DNA of 64,000 nucleotides. It comes from Azospirillum sp. RU38E (GTDB taxonomy: Bacteria > Pseudomonadota > Alphaproteobacteria > Azospirillales > Azospirillaceae). Numbering within the stretch: the first letter of the stretch is position 1; each line of letters opens with the position of its first letter. Shown here piece after piece: positions 9,901 to 16,378 of the stretch. The notes beneath the pieces were generated by a model. It was not told the DNA's origin and did no database searches. It saw only the letters and a program-made list of their open reading frames with translations. The stretch is from assembly GCF_900188385.1 (NCBI RefSeq), contig NZ_FZOI01000017.1, positions 62,001-126,000 on the forward strand, read 5' to 3'. Position numbers and translations under genes: made by a program.

Positions 9901-12827
9901 GTTGTCGTCAGGGTGACATTGCCGGTACCAGCATTGACCTTGGTGTAAGTAATACCGGTGCCGGCGGAGACGTCGATATTCCCGGTGCCGCTGGCAATCG
10001 CCACATCGGTCAGGGCGGCACTACCAGTCGTCTTCAGGGAGATGTCGCCCCCATTCGCCGCAACGGTGAAGCTGGTCGACGTTTCCGTGGAGATGAAGGC
10101 GCCGCCCTTGGATGCGGTCGCCGTGACATTGCTGGCTGTGCTGGCCAGCAGCGGGTCAGTGGACGTGCCGATATTGCTGGCCGCCGACAAGGTCAGCGTG
10201 CTGGCGCGGATTTTGGTGCTGGCAACGCCATCATCCAGAATGGCACCGCCGGCGCTGGTCAGGGTCAGGCTGCCGCCGCTGGCAAAAGCCACATCCCCCA
10301 CGGTCAGCGTACCGCTGGCGGTAATGGTGGCGCTGCCGCTGGCGGCCTGCAGGCGGTTCAGGGCCAGGGCCCCCGTATTATCAACCAGAACCAGTGTGCC
10401 GGCCTCTGCCGACAGGCTGCTGACCGTGGTCAGCAGGGCGGTACCGGTGGCCCCGATGGTGCCGTTGCTGCCCGTGCTGCCCTTGGCCACCATGGTCAGG
10501 CTGTTGCCGGTGATACGGGGGCTGGTGCCGGTGCTGGTGATGTTGCCGGCATTGGCCGTCAGGCTGATATCGCCGGTGCCCGCATTGATGATGCCGACCG
10601 CCAGGCCGCGATCAGCAGTAATGTTCAGCGCCAGATTGCCGGTAGAGGAAATATTGGTCAGCGTCAGGTCGCTGGCCCCATCCGTCGCCGTGAAGGTCAG
10701 CCCGGTGGCAGCGATGCTGTAGCTGTTGGTCGCCGTGGCGGACACATGGGCGGTGGTCAGCGACAGGCTGCTCAAAGCCTTGTCATTGGCAACAAAGATG
10801 TCGCTGCCGCTCTTCAGGGTCAGCCCGGACACACTGGTGGCGATGGCTGCACCGCTGGCGCCGATCTGGCCCCCCAGCGCCGACAGGGCGATGCTGGCGC
10901 CGCTCAATGTCGGGGTGGCACCGGAAACGTTGCTGATATTGCCGGTAATGCTATCAATTTTGATGGCACCCGCACCGGCATTGATATTGCCGGCCAGGCT
11001 GACACCATTGCCAGACAGCAGGGTGATATTGCCGCCATTGCTGGTCAGCTTGCCGATATTGGTCAGGCTGGACCCGGTCAGCGAGGCGTCGAGGGTGATG
11101 GCGCCGCCGGCGGTGGCAATCTCATGCGTCGCACTGGTGAAGGTGATGCCGCCGCCAGCCTTGGTGGAACGCAGGGTGAAGCTGTTGCTGCTGCCCGTCT
11201 TCAGGTTCAGGCTGGTATCCACCGTAATCAGGCCGGTCGCTTCCAGCACGATGTTGGTGGTGGCGTTGATGGCCTGCAGCGTGCTGGCGCTGACGGTGTT
11301 GGCGCCATTATCGGCGGTGGAGCCGGACAGCGTGCCACTGCTGATCTTGCCATCCAGCGTGCCCGACCCGCTGGAGACAATCTTCAAGGTCGCCGGGTCC
11401 AGCAGGAAGGTGCCTGTATCGCCCTGCGGGGCCGACAGATCGACACGGCCGGTCAGGGTGATGGTGTCATGGCTGGATACTTCGGCGAAGCCGCCATTAC
11501 CGCCCGTGGCACCGCCCTTGGCGCTGATGCTGCCGGCAAAATCGGTGCGCTGTTCCGACAGAATGGTGACCGTGCCGCCATTGCCATGGTTCAGCGCGTC
11601 GGCCGCCATGGTTGCCCCTTCGGCGATGCCGACGCGACCGGCCGCCCAGGCGCCCTTGCGGTCGCCATTGCTGCCGATGGCGATGGTGCCGCCGCCCTGG
11701 TCGCCCGACGCATCAATATGCGTACCGGTGGCCACCTGAATATCGGCGGCATCCACGATCACCGTGCCACCGGTCTGGCCCGCCTTAGCGCCGCTGGCAT
11801 CAACCGTGCCGGCGACCTGCACCTTGCCGGTACCGCCGGACAGCACGATCTTGCCGCTGCTGCCACTGATGCTGGTGGCGCTGATCACGCCATCGGTATT
11901 GATGACATTGTCAATAACGCCCTTCACCGCCCGGGCCGACAGCACCACGGTGCCGCCCTCGGCGGCGATCTGGCCGGAATTGACCACCAGCGCCTTGGCG
12001 GCCCCATCGGCCCCCGGCGCCAGATCGGTGACGGTGGAGCCAGCATTGAAGCTCAACAGCCCGTCACCCTGGAAATCCAGCGTAAAGCGCTGTGCGCCCC
12101 CCAGGGCCACCTTGCCCAGCCGGGCCTGGATGACGCCGGAATTCTGCACCGACGGGGCCACCAGGGCGGCAAGGCCGCTATCCTTGATGGAGATCAGCCC
12201 TTCATTGACGATGCCGGCATTCAGGTTGGTGGAAGCCTGGTTGAAGGCATATTTGCCGGCCAGGAAATCAGCATCGCTGATATTGGCCGTGGTGGCCACC
12301 AGCCCGCCGACATCAACGCGCGACCCCTTGCCGAAGAACACCCCGTTGGGGTTGACCAGCATCACCGTGCCATTGGCGGTGATGGAACCGAAAATGGCCG
12401 AGGGATCGGAGCCGACCACCCGGTTCAGTGTCACCGACTGGGCATTGGGCTGCAGGAAATTCACCGTCTCGCCCGCGGCGATGGAGAAACCCTGCCAATT
12501 GATGATGGCCTTGTCGCTGCCCTGGATGATGTTCAGGGTCTGCGGTGTGGCCGCGACGATGCTGGCCTGACCGGCCACCACGGTGCCGCCGGTGGGGTTT
12601 GCCCAGGCGGCCTGCGCGAAGATGGAAGACAGCGCATAGGCGAAGCCGCCCATGGTCGCCACCAGACCGGCACGGCGCTGGCGCCGGTTGCCGCGCGGTG
12701 CCTTGCGGGCGGCCGCCAGCAGGGAGGCGGCCGACGCCAGCAGATTTTCGCGCAGATTATGCCGCTGGCGCTGGAAGCCCGGCAGGTCGGTTGCGGAGAG
12801 CGGACGGGAAAAGCGATGGTTCTTCAT
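1..12827 (-). CDS. Giant filamentous-haemagglutinin-type TpsA exoprotein (C-terminal end outside window)
   Basis: Exported adhesin or haemolysin-like passenger of a two-partner secretion system, moved across the outer membrane by the TpsB partner encoded just upstream. The frame is open from the ATG at 12827 to the left edge, at least 4,275 codons, with no stop. The N-terminus has a long, arginine-rich extended signal peptide of about 76 residues ending in AQAAWA. A typical TPS domain follows, with NWQGFSI near residue 111 and VNPNGVFFGKGSRV near residue 160. The rest is low-complexity, Gly/Ser/Thr/Asn/Ala-rich beta-helix-like sequence. ATG 12827 was chosen because the signal peptide follows at once and the TpsB stop lies 16 bp upstream. 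Cysteine is nearly absent, as in this family. The C-terminal effector or anchor region is not visible, so adhesin versus contact-toxin function cannot be decided. Confidence 0.93.
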   Translation of the reverse strand, partial: MKNHRFSRPLSATDLPGFQRQRHNLRENLLASAASLLAAARKAPRGNRRQRRAGLVATMGGFAYALSSIFAQAAWANPTGGTVVAGQASIVAATPQTLNIIQGSDKAIINWQGFSIAAGETVNFLQPNAQSVTLNRVVGSDPSAIFGSITANGTVMLVNPNGVFFGKGSRVDVGGLVATTANISDADFLAGKYAFNQASTNLNAGIVNEGLISIKDSGLAALVAPSVQNSGVIQARLGKVALGGAQRFTLDFQGDGLLSFNAGSTVTDLAPGADGAAKALVVNSGQIAAEGGTVVLSARAVKGVIDNVINTDGVISATSISGSSGKIVLSGGTGKVQVAGTVDASGAKAGQTGGTVIVDAADIQVATGTHIDASGDQGGGTIAIGSNGDRKGAWAAGRVGIAEGATMAADALNHGNGGTVTILSEQRTDFAGSISAKGGATGGNGGFAEVSSHDTITLTGRVDLSAPQGDTGTFLLDPATLKIVSSGSGTLDGKISSGTLSGSTADNGANTVSASTLQAINATTNIVLEATGLITVDTSLNLKTGSSNSFTLRSTKAGGGITFTSATHEIATAGGAITLDASLTGSSLTNIGKLTSNGGNITLLSGNGVSLAGNINAGAGAIKIDSITGNISNVSGATPTLSGASIALSALGGQIGASGAAIATSVSGLTLKSGSDIFVANDKALSSLSLTTAHVSATATNSYSIAATGLTFTATDGASDLTLTNISSTGNLALNITADRGLAVGIINAGTGDISLTANAGNITSTGTSPRITGNSLTMVAKGSTGSNGTIGATGTALLTTVSSLSAEAGTLVLVDNTGALALNRLQAASGSATITASGTLTVGDVAFASGGSLTLTSAGGAILDDGVASTKIRASTLTLSAASNIGTSTDPLLASTASNVTATASKGGAFISTETSTSFTVAANGGDISLKTTGSAALTDVAIASGTGNIDVSAGTGITYTKVNAGTGNVTLTTTTGTIAKAGGSNQQITGDSVTATATGSGGTVELLTTANTISASTVGALTVTQNGAVTLKDMRSSTGSITINVQGGTTTLDGSVKAASSGAATLDLSGALVTKAGNLLSAAVITLKVGGAVGDSTTALKTAGQTMSVTNTGDIYINNTGSLLASLTINNKHNGTTPNALSLTSSGQIFTVSDNGTTVTISELSSTFITSFSFTSDKNLVLGRLDIENATKATITTTAGAILDDGRSASFLNAKSIALTATEGVGAAGQALGIKTTELAVVTAGDLVIANEAHFNSLTITSTHKDSSANYTYAITGQHLDFRVTDSASGYLFERLIDTGYAKDVGGLNMFAFTGDRDITLGAVNTGAFDYSYTPVGTQISTTTGNVVGFKTTNGAILDDGNDSTGVLASYVRLDATRNVGAVTANADIDVTAKGLSVLAGTASDLTAGTGGIYVTVQRPIGVDNVGLLSIGNGDRIGTGFATVSGDVVLKLLSGNMQASSSTIGTQAGAVTLEAVSGSILATNQIAATGKVTLKASDSIGSVTNTSFLAVRAGELDAIATTGEVAVQFAASSGNSSVKFNEVTAGGDIALTTTNSNAVLGKVIANGGNGTISISNISSGSAINDDGDAGTVIRGSKITVSSLGAVGNNNQLMLDTAKLDVTVSGTTSIAGAQAFTDLTITRPSNNSSLTITGTGQTVKLSDSSSSSTISTLTSATDLNFTLVAGGDRSAVVGAADVGKGTFSVKADRNVTYSGSGAITASTVSLTAGTLYSIGTSANNIQVNTKKINVTAGRNIYVNSTTSLTHVDVTSTNSTTGADTSSLFGITGASGPAYSLTDSGTTVSVDVTGSATDFSFTGKKNIYVSEIVATGAVTLKTEGGGANSNMTMSAGGAILGGSVTLFATGTGTGNGSIGTDSQAVKTNTATLNITSNGNVYINNSSKNLTTLGLVLTHKTQATTDKNSYSFSNLGTGRAVTLTDNGSSASIAKTGSGVMDFSLFMDRALVTGGITAGTNSTGKINLTSTGGATGNTGTIIQGSGTLTAGEIILSTKANSGAAVGNSGTAISTSTKKLTIATGGDFNVSNDTSLTDLTLDLTFTKNITSYTHSLSSTGLTFTVDEVISNKAVTALELSSISQSGLNLTVSSTKTLRVTNVNVGSATVKLTAGTTSGSNFSGSGVDATKSSSVITAGRLEIAGSGVGNSLDGQDTFFGTVGTLKIDASGNVNYQNTGNLALDGIKLSNPNSSSSGTGVTLLVNNGTLTQASGSMAAIVADTLVLSVAGGSIGTSSDALQIDSKTLDLTSGGSVYFNNAADLSKFDWVLKHSSTNNYGITGKNLTVDMPSSTAAGSTTITKFIDTTGLDLTIKTDNNLVLGDINVQKARLLSLTTTGTTKNITTTGSSARVTAGQISLTATGGILQNGSDSLQTDANALIIDSRDSVYIDNHADLQTLSIKNSRTSSDGAASYSLTSTNATIAITGSSSYAVALTDTTGLNFTFDTQISQVLGIIDVTKTGNLTLKSAGSIFGGANSSLSHIKAGVLSMDAINLGTSGNRFYIDTPTVTLKTQGDVYITSSTHIDSLALTNASDKNTANRTFDIVSAALDGTASAVQIQATHTNAAGTQFSQIRDLSGMDFSFKSDRAIIVDEVEIGGASQFALNSSANIQELDGSSFIKAGRVTLTSSSGMVGQASGTGGGLLDITTTQLKVAANNGAYVDLKQSAKISGFEVADTSEIKFSSGDLQIGTATDPDGGLSLNGAALTINVTNGSILGGGQISGSGTLSLTASGSIGSAGSALSTSANSKGTTTLTADAKGGGVYIQETSGLTISSLSAKGDVVLSGGSSQTVTDVTLAGALTATGNKVTISAGTGSIKSTTASMIDAAEVVLSATAGSIGESTSSNTRVKTKATKLTLNTAGNIYVGSDQDLTDLIIDRAAASSSTASNGSLSITATNLTFTASDTSDSVLTNVTDKTGLNFSYSTYGNSLSVGTISVGDGAVTLAVKPTLGQSTFDSITMAKVGDGITAKDLTLTNSNSKTGSSIGASDAALLTNVDTLTLSTTTNAYISNSKALTTGSLSTGSALSVVTTKGDLTLNGAVTWGNNTLTLEAAGALNSNRIALSASGTSAAINLKAGTGIGSASSPLSIAPAVSGSNGSTVAATVTGDGSAHLALTSALVGGLTVGVKNGSINVTSGAALTLTNLSITDDTAGNAINVTANGNITIGSSGTAGTVSAGMANGRVVLTNRSGAIIQGNSNSGISGGTVLLNTSSNIGSSVAALGVNSRGLQASSTTSGAGVYLKTSGTELAITSLSSNNGIINIAGGSGVSLDLGLVTSGGGAITVSSSGTSLIRVGMVDAGSGDVTLNAGTGSIVDDGIATTSITGTNLSLTAGTGIGTSSSSLNTKVATITGGTSGAGSVYITDSNSSGIALGTSSTALTAANGALSVSAAGPVAVVNVTQGTDGLDKDVTISTSSGAVTVTKLYAGTTSSSGSPSNSKASITAATNILISGTDTHIIAGKLSLTATNGDIGAVTDLATGAGSPVLVKVSSIASLSAAKAGAVVSISNSGTGSSTLSSGALTLGTGASAFIKTAGDLSIDSLSLSSGSLLLESGGTLTLPSSGNFSTTGTITLKGTTDIVTGGGGRALSITAAELVLVSGSAGGNTSLTTSAGKLNISLTGTDKNLTVSNTGTVSALTLGAKGDISFTNNLAFTADSVVASGKNRTITLTATTGDLTLDTINADSTGTLTLNAASGKILSASGGSTLTGLALNMTTSSGVGTADKAFATTFTKVSATVTGTGGIYLSGSKFELGDLKTKNGDIEVTTTGTITDENMVDGFVAGNSGNVKLSAGGDVTLTKAYTTSGSDTSRSGFSVQGSTITLGGSITTTGAQSYKGNVTTDGSFTAKSLTVSGDLDLGNATVLARSINTTSGNGDVSITGKLDAGTGLKEVTITAGTGAVALGGAASGLGSLSVTAASINLAGVATTAGQSYTGAVTTSGTYSVGTNNNLTITGATTLAGDTIFSLGTGTATLSGTVNGAHALTFNSAGSVVVSGMVGGTTALTSLTTDKGGTASFKSVTTTGAQTYGDAVTLNGNYASSNAAITVNGDATLAGTTSINAGSGNVGFGGMVNGGYALTVNSSGATSFTGVVGGTTALTSLTTDKGGSLTLAAVTTTGAQTYGDATVTLNGDLTSSTGNGAIGFNGDVTLGSDVTMAAGSGAISVTGTINGAHALALNSTGATTLSGIVGGTTALASLTTDKGGTASLKSVTTSGLQTYAGSSVTLDGTYTAGAAFSLSAPVILGGDTVIDAGANGISIS

Positions 12828-12843
12828 GATATTTCCCAATCCC

Positions 12844-14583
12844 TTAATAATGCGCGGTCAGGCTGAAAAAGACGCGGGTGGGCTTGCCCTTCTCGGTCGC
12901 CACATCCAGGTTCAGCGGTTTGTTGACTTCCAGCGTCGCAAACAGATTTTCGTGCAGATTGGCCCGCACGCCACCACCGGCAGAGGCCAGGGTGACATGG
13001 CCGGACGGCCTGGTGTTCGACAGGCTCCAGACCTGCCCGCCATCATAGAAGGCGTAGAACTGCACACCCTGCGGCAGGATCGCCAGGGCAGGGGAGTAGC
13101 GCAGCTCCAGCGAGCCGGCCCAGCCATTATCGCCGGAAATCTCCCCTTCGTTATAGGCGCGACCAAAATTGGGGCCGCCGAGGGCGATTTCCTCCGACGC
13201 CAGCAGCGGCGTCTTGGTGAACTGGCTGGTCAGCGTTGCCAAAACGCTGAAATTATTGGGCAATTGCTGCACGCGTGTCAGGTCGGCCGTGACCTTCAGA
13301 TATTCGGTATGGCCCGCCGCGCGTGAGGCCAGCGGCGCCTTATGGTCGGTCGCCCCCAGCACATCCAGCCCCTGGTGCAGCGTGATGCGGGCGGCGGTGA
13401 TGCCATCCCAGCTGTCCGTCCTGTCATAGGAAAGGCCGGCGCGCAGAATGCGCAGCCGGTCTTCGTTGAAGGCCTTGTCAGACAAGTCGGTCTTGACGTT
13501 GCGATACTCGAACTCCCCCACCAGCCGCAGATTTTCCAACCGGGAACGGATCAGCGGATAGGCGATGGTGGCCACCTCGGCCACCACTTCGCTGTCAATT
13601 TCCAGCGGCTTCAACTCCCGCCCCGGCGAGGAACTGGCATAGGAGGAGACAAGGCCAACCGTCAGCCCATTGCTGCCCAGGGTAGCCTGATAATTGCCCG
13701 CCACCGTCCAGGACCGGCGAGCCGGGGTGGACATCTTGGCGGTCAACCCCACCCGGTCGGCATGGCTGGCAATGGAATTGGCGCTGACGGATGCAATCAG
13801 CTCCGAACTGCCAAGATAGGGGGAGTTGCGGTTATCGTAGGTCAGCGACGCATCGATCAGCTTGCGTTCCGCCTTCACCACAATGACAGAGCCGCCCAGC
13901 ACCGTGGGGGACGGTTCCAGACTGCCGCGAACCGTCATGCCTGGCAGGTCGTTGGCCAGCAGCAGACGGCGTTCGATGGCGGCGATGTTGATGGGCTTGA
14001 TGCCGCGCAAGGGCTCCAGCAGCCGCTCCACCGTGTCCCGTGCCGGGCCGATATCATCGGCATAAACGATATCCGAGATGGAGCCTTCCACCACGTTGAT
14101 GCGGAAACTGCCATCCTCGATCGTCTGCTCCGGCACGATCACCCGGCTGGTCACATAGCCGGCATTGCGATAGCGAAGTTCGATCTCATTGGCGACGGTG
14201 AACAGGTCGCGCACCGTCACTTCCTTGCCGATCAGCGCGGCATAGAGCGGGCGCAGTGATTCGGTGTCGAAGGCCGTATTGCCCTCCACCAGCACGCTGT
14301 TCAGGACCAGTTTGAAGTTTTCCGCTCCGGCAGGGGCTTCGGCGGCAGAGGCGCGGGGCACCGCGATGGCCTGTCCAGGGGCCGATGGCGTGGGCAGGAC
14401 TGGCTGTGGCAGCCCACGCCCCGGCTCCGCCCCCGATGGAAGGGTCGGCTGAACCTGCTGGGCCTGCGCCGGCAGGGTCGCCGCCGACAATGTCAAGAAA
14501 AGTGCTGCCGTTTCCAGGGCGATGACGGACGCTCCTTTACGATACCGCCGCCCCAGGAGCGTGCGTTCAGCAATTTTCTTCAT
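12844..14583 (-). CDS. TpsB outer-membrane transporter of two-partner secretion (FhaC/ShlB/HecB type)
   Basis: Outer-membrane Omp85-superfamily beta-barrel that exports the adjacent TpsA protein. The 579-residue product has a basic N-region and signal peptide ending ATLPAQAQ near residue 42, then a proline-rich linker. Two POTRA-like domains cover about residues 85-245: the first starts at NSVLVEGNTAFDTESL and contains YRNAGYVTSRVIVPEQ. A C-terminal barrel follows from about residue 255, with DASLTYDNRNSPYLGSSE, FYAFYDGGQVW near the end and a final aromatic (LTAHY) typical of outer-membrane proteins. Length and domain order match the family. It lies first in a two-gene operon, 16 bp before tpsA. 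Its AT-rich upstream region (14584-15119) presumably carries the promoter. Confidence 0.93.
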   Translation of the reverse strand: MKKIAERTLLGRRYRKGASVIALETAALFLTLSAATLPAQAQQVQPTLPSGAEPGRGLPQPVLPTPSAPGQAIAVPRASAAEAPAGAENFKLVLNSVLVEGNTAFDTESLRPLYAALIGKEVTVRDLFTVANEIELRYRNAGYVTSRVIVPEQTIEDGSFRINVVEGSISDIVYADDIGPARDTVERLLEPLRGIKPINIAAIERRLLLANDLPGMTVRGSLEPSPTVLGGSVIVVKAERKLIDASLTYDNRNSPYLGSSELIASVSANSIASHADRVGLTAKMSTPARRSWTVAGNYQATLGSNGLTVGLVSSYASSSPGRELKPLEIDSEVVAEVATIAYPLIRSRLENLRLVGEFEYRNVKTDLSDKAFNEDRLRILRAGLSYDRTDSWDGITAARITLHQGLDVLGATDHKAPLASRAAGHTEYLKVTADLTRVQQLPNNFSVLATLTSQFTKTPLLASEEIALGGPNFGRAYNEGEISGDNGWAGSLELRYSPALAILPQGVQFYAFYDGGQVWSLSNTRPSGHVTLASAGGGVRANLHENLFATLEVNKPLNLDVATEKGKPTRVFFSLTAHY

Positions 14584-15119
14584 CTTTCCCCACCCAGGCC
14601 CGGCACTTCCGGATCAACGTTAATACATTAATAGTAGTAGTAACCCCTTCAGGCACCATACGTGCACGACGCCAACAGGGCAACTAAATGATACTATGCT
14701 GAAGGTCGTATTGTTGACCCTTTCGCACAGATCGGCGATTTCCAATGAAGAAATGGGAGAATGTAAAATATAAACTTCAACCGAATTCGTAAGTATGCAA
14801 ATTTTTATCTAATTAATGGCAAGAAGGTGAAGAATTTTCAGGAGTTTTTTCCGATTTATTCTGATTGAAAAACAAATAAATAAGGAAATATTCTACACCC
14901 ATTTTGGGGTCTTGATATTAATCGACGCCGGCCGAGCAAGAGGCAATCGCAGAAAAATGCAATATTTACGTTGGGGTTCTCCCACGTCTGCTTATTTTTT
15001 TAGCCACCATCTACATGGTTAAATTTTTGCTGCCACCGTTGGTGAACCGGCATCAGGAGGATGCCAGTGAGGCGATATAGAATTTTTCAGACGGGCAGCG
15101 GGAAACAGCTCAGATTTAC
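14584..15119. other. AT-rich intergenic region upstream of the tpsBA operon
   Basis: No gene is recognised here. From about 14630 to 15030 the sequence is strongly AT-rich against a GC-rich background, with many short A and T runs. This is the likely promoter and control region of the minus-strand tpsBA operon. It also receives the 3' end of the minus-strand hydroxyacid oxidase gene (stop at 15120). A small hairpin, GGCATC-AGGAG-GATGCC, lies at 15049-15065. I see no clear factor-independent terminator. Confidence 0.5.
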
Positions 15120-16217
15120 TTATGCAACAAGCACGGAACCGTCGATGGCGTTGACATCCCGGCAGCCGGTCAGCGCCATCGCCAGTTCCAGTTCCGCCCG
15201 CAGGATGCGGATGACATGGGCCACGCCCGGCGCCCCGGCCGCCGCCAGGGCGAAGATATAGGGCCGGCCGATCAACACCGCCTGCGCGCCCAGTGCAAGG
15301 GCGCGCAGTACATCGGTGCCCCGGCGGATGCCGCCATCCATCAGGATGGGCAGCTGTCCGCCCACCGCCGCCGCGATGGGCGGCAACAGGTCGATGCTGG
15401 CCGGCATCCCGTCCAGCGTCCGCCCGCCATGGTTGGAGACGATCAGCCCATCCATCCCTGCCGATGCCGCCTGTCTGGCATCATCCGGGTGGGTGATGCC
15501 CTTCAGGATGATGGGCAGGCGGGTCAGCCCGCGCAGCCAGGCCAGATCCTCCCAGCGGGGGGCCATTTCCAACAGTGGGTTGCCGAACAGCAGCGCCCCC
15601 GGCGGCCCCGCCGGGGGTTGGCGCATCCCCTGCAGGTTGACCGGGCCGATGCCGGGCGGCAGGGCGAAGCCGGCGCGCTGTTCCCGGTTGCGCACCCCGT
15701 TCACCGGGGCATCCACCGTCACCACCAGCGCCCGATAGCCGGCCTGTTCCGCCCGGCGCACCAGATCGGCGGTGAATTCCCGGTCAGGCTGGATATAAAG
15801 CTGGAACCAAAGCGGTGCCTGGGCGCGGGCGGCGATATCTTCCAGCCGCACGCTGGCCTGGGTGCTGACCACCATGGCGGTTTCCATGGCGCCAGCCGCT
15901 AGCACGGTGGCCAGTTCCCCCTCCGGATGCAGCAGCCGGTGAAAGGCGATGGGGGCCAGCAGGATCGGTGCCGCCAGATCCAGCCCCAGCAGGCGGGTGC
16001 GCGTGCTGCCGCCGCGCAGGTCGCGCAGCGCACGGGGGCAGAGGCGATGGCGGGCAAGGGCCGCCACATTCTCCCGCAGGGTCCATTCATCCCCCGCCCC
16101 GCCGGCAAAATAGGCCCAGGCGGCGGCACTCATCCGCGCCTGGGCCAGGGGCTCATAATCGCTGACGGCGGCCACATCGGGCGGGATGCTGGCCAGCGGC
16201 GGCAGTGGCGCGCTCAT
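15120..16217 (-). CDS. FMN-dependent alpha-hydroxy-acid oxidase/dehydrogenase
   Basis: Oxidises an L-2-hydroxy acid to the 2-oxo acid using FMN (lactate/glycolate/mandelate oxidase family, TIM barrel). The 365-residue length is normal for the family. The N-terminal YFAGGAGDEWTLREN motif is at residues 36-50. An FMN-site lysine lies in IILKG (K239). The catalytic segment SNHGGRTLDG carries His263 and Arg266, followed by ILMDGGIRRGTDVLRALALGA at the phosphate-binding end. No signal peptide or membrane anchor is seen, so the protein is probably soluble. It follows the FAD-linked oxidase on the same strand, with a large inverted repeat between them (16287-16359). The substrate cannot be read from sequence; context suggests a hydroxyacid intermediate of the GntR-controlled pathway. 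Confidence 0.88.
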   Translation of the reverse strand: MSAPLPPLASIPPDVAAVSDYEPLAQARMSAAAWAYFAGGAGDEWTLRENVAALARHRLCPRALRDLRGGSTRTRLLGLDLAAPILLAPIAFHRLLHPEGELATVLAAGAMETAMVVSTQASVRLEDIAARAQAPLWFQLYIQPDREFTADLVRRAEQAGYRALVVTVDAPVNGVRNREQRAGFALPPGIGPVNLQGMRQPPAGPPGALLFGNPLLEMAPRWEDLAWLRGLTRLPIILKGITHPDDARQAASAGMDGLIVSNHGGRTLDGMPASIDLLPPIAAAVGGQLPILMDGGIRRGTDVLRALALGAQAVLIGRPYIFALAAAGAPGVAHVIRILRAELELAMALTGCRDVNAIDGSVLVA

Positions 16218-16286
16218 CGTCCGGCCCCCGCGATGATACGAACGGCCGGGCGCTGAGGGGCGGGGTATGAAGGACGTTTCTGCACG

Positions 16287-16359
16287 GGAACCACCACCGG
16301 ATCGACAATACCGTCAGCTATAGGGGCTGGCCCCGGCATTGTCGATGCGGCGTGGTTCC
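16287..16359. repeat. Large imperfect inverted repeat between two oxidase genes
   Basis: Arms 16287-16309 and 16338-16359 pair as GGAACCAC / GTGGTTCC and ATCGACAAT / ATTGTCGAT, separated by short unpaired stretches. A nested GGGG-CTGG-CCCC hairpin lies near the centre (16323-16334). The element follows the stop of the FAD oxidase gene (16379) and precedes the hydroxyacid oxidase start (16217). It could terminate or attenuate read-through, or bind a dimeric regulator. It lacks a clear T-tract. Confidence 0.6.
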
Positions 16360-16378
16360 TTTCAGGCCAGACGGCTTG

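Noticed and set aside
264-12866. Very long plus-strand open frames (up to 1,432 codons) opposite tpsA
   Set aside because: They are exact antisense of the TpsA codon frame and arise from its codon bias. The products are low-complexity Gly/Gln/Ala/Arg-rich with no domain or signal.
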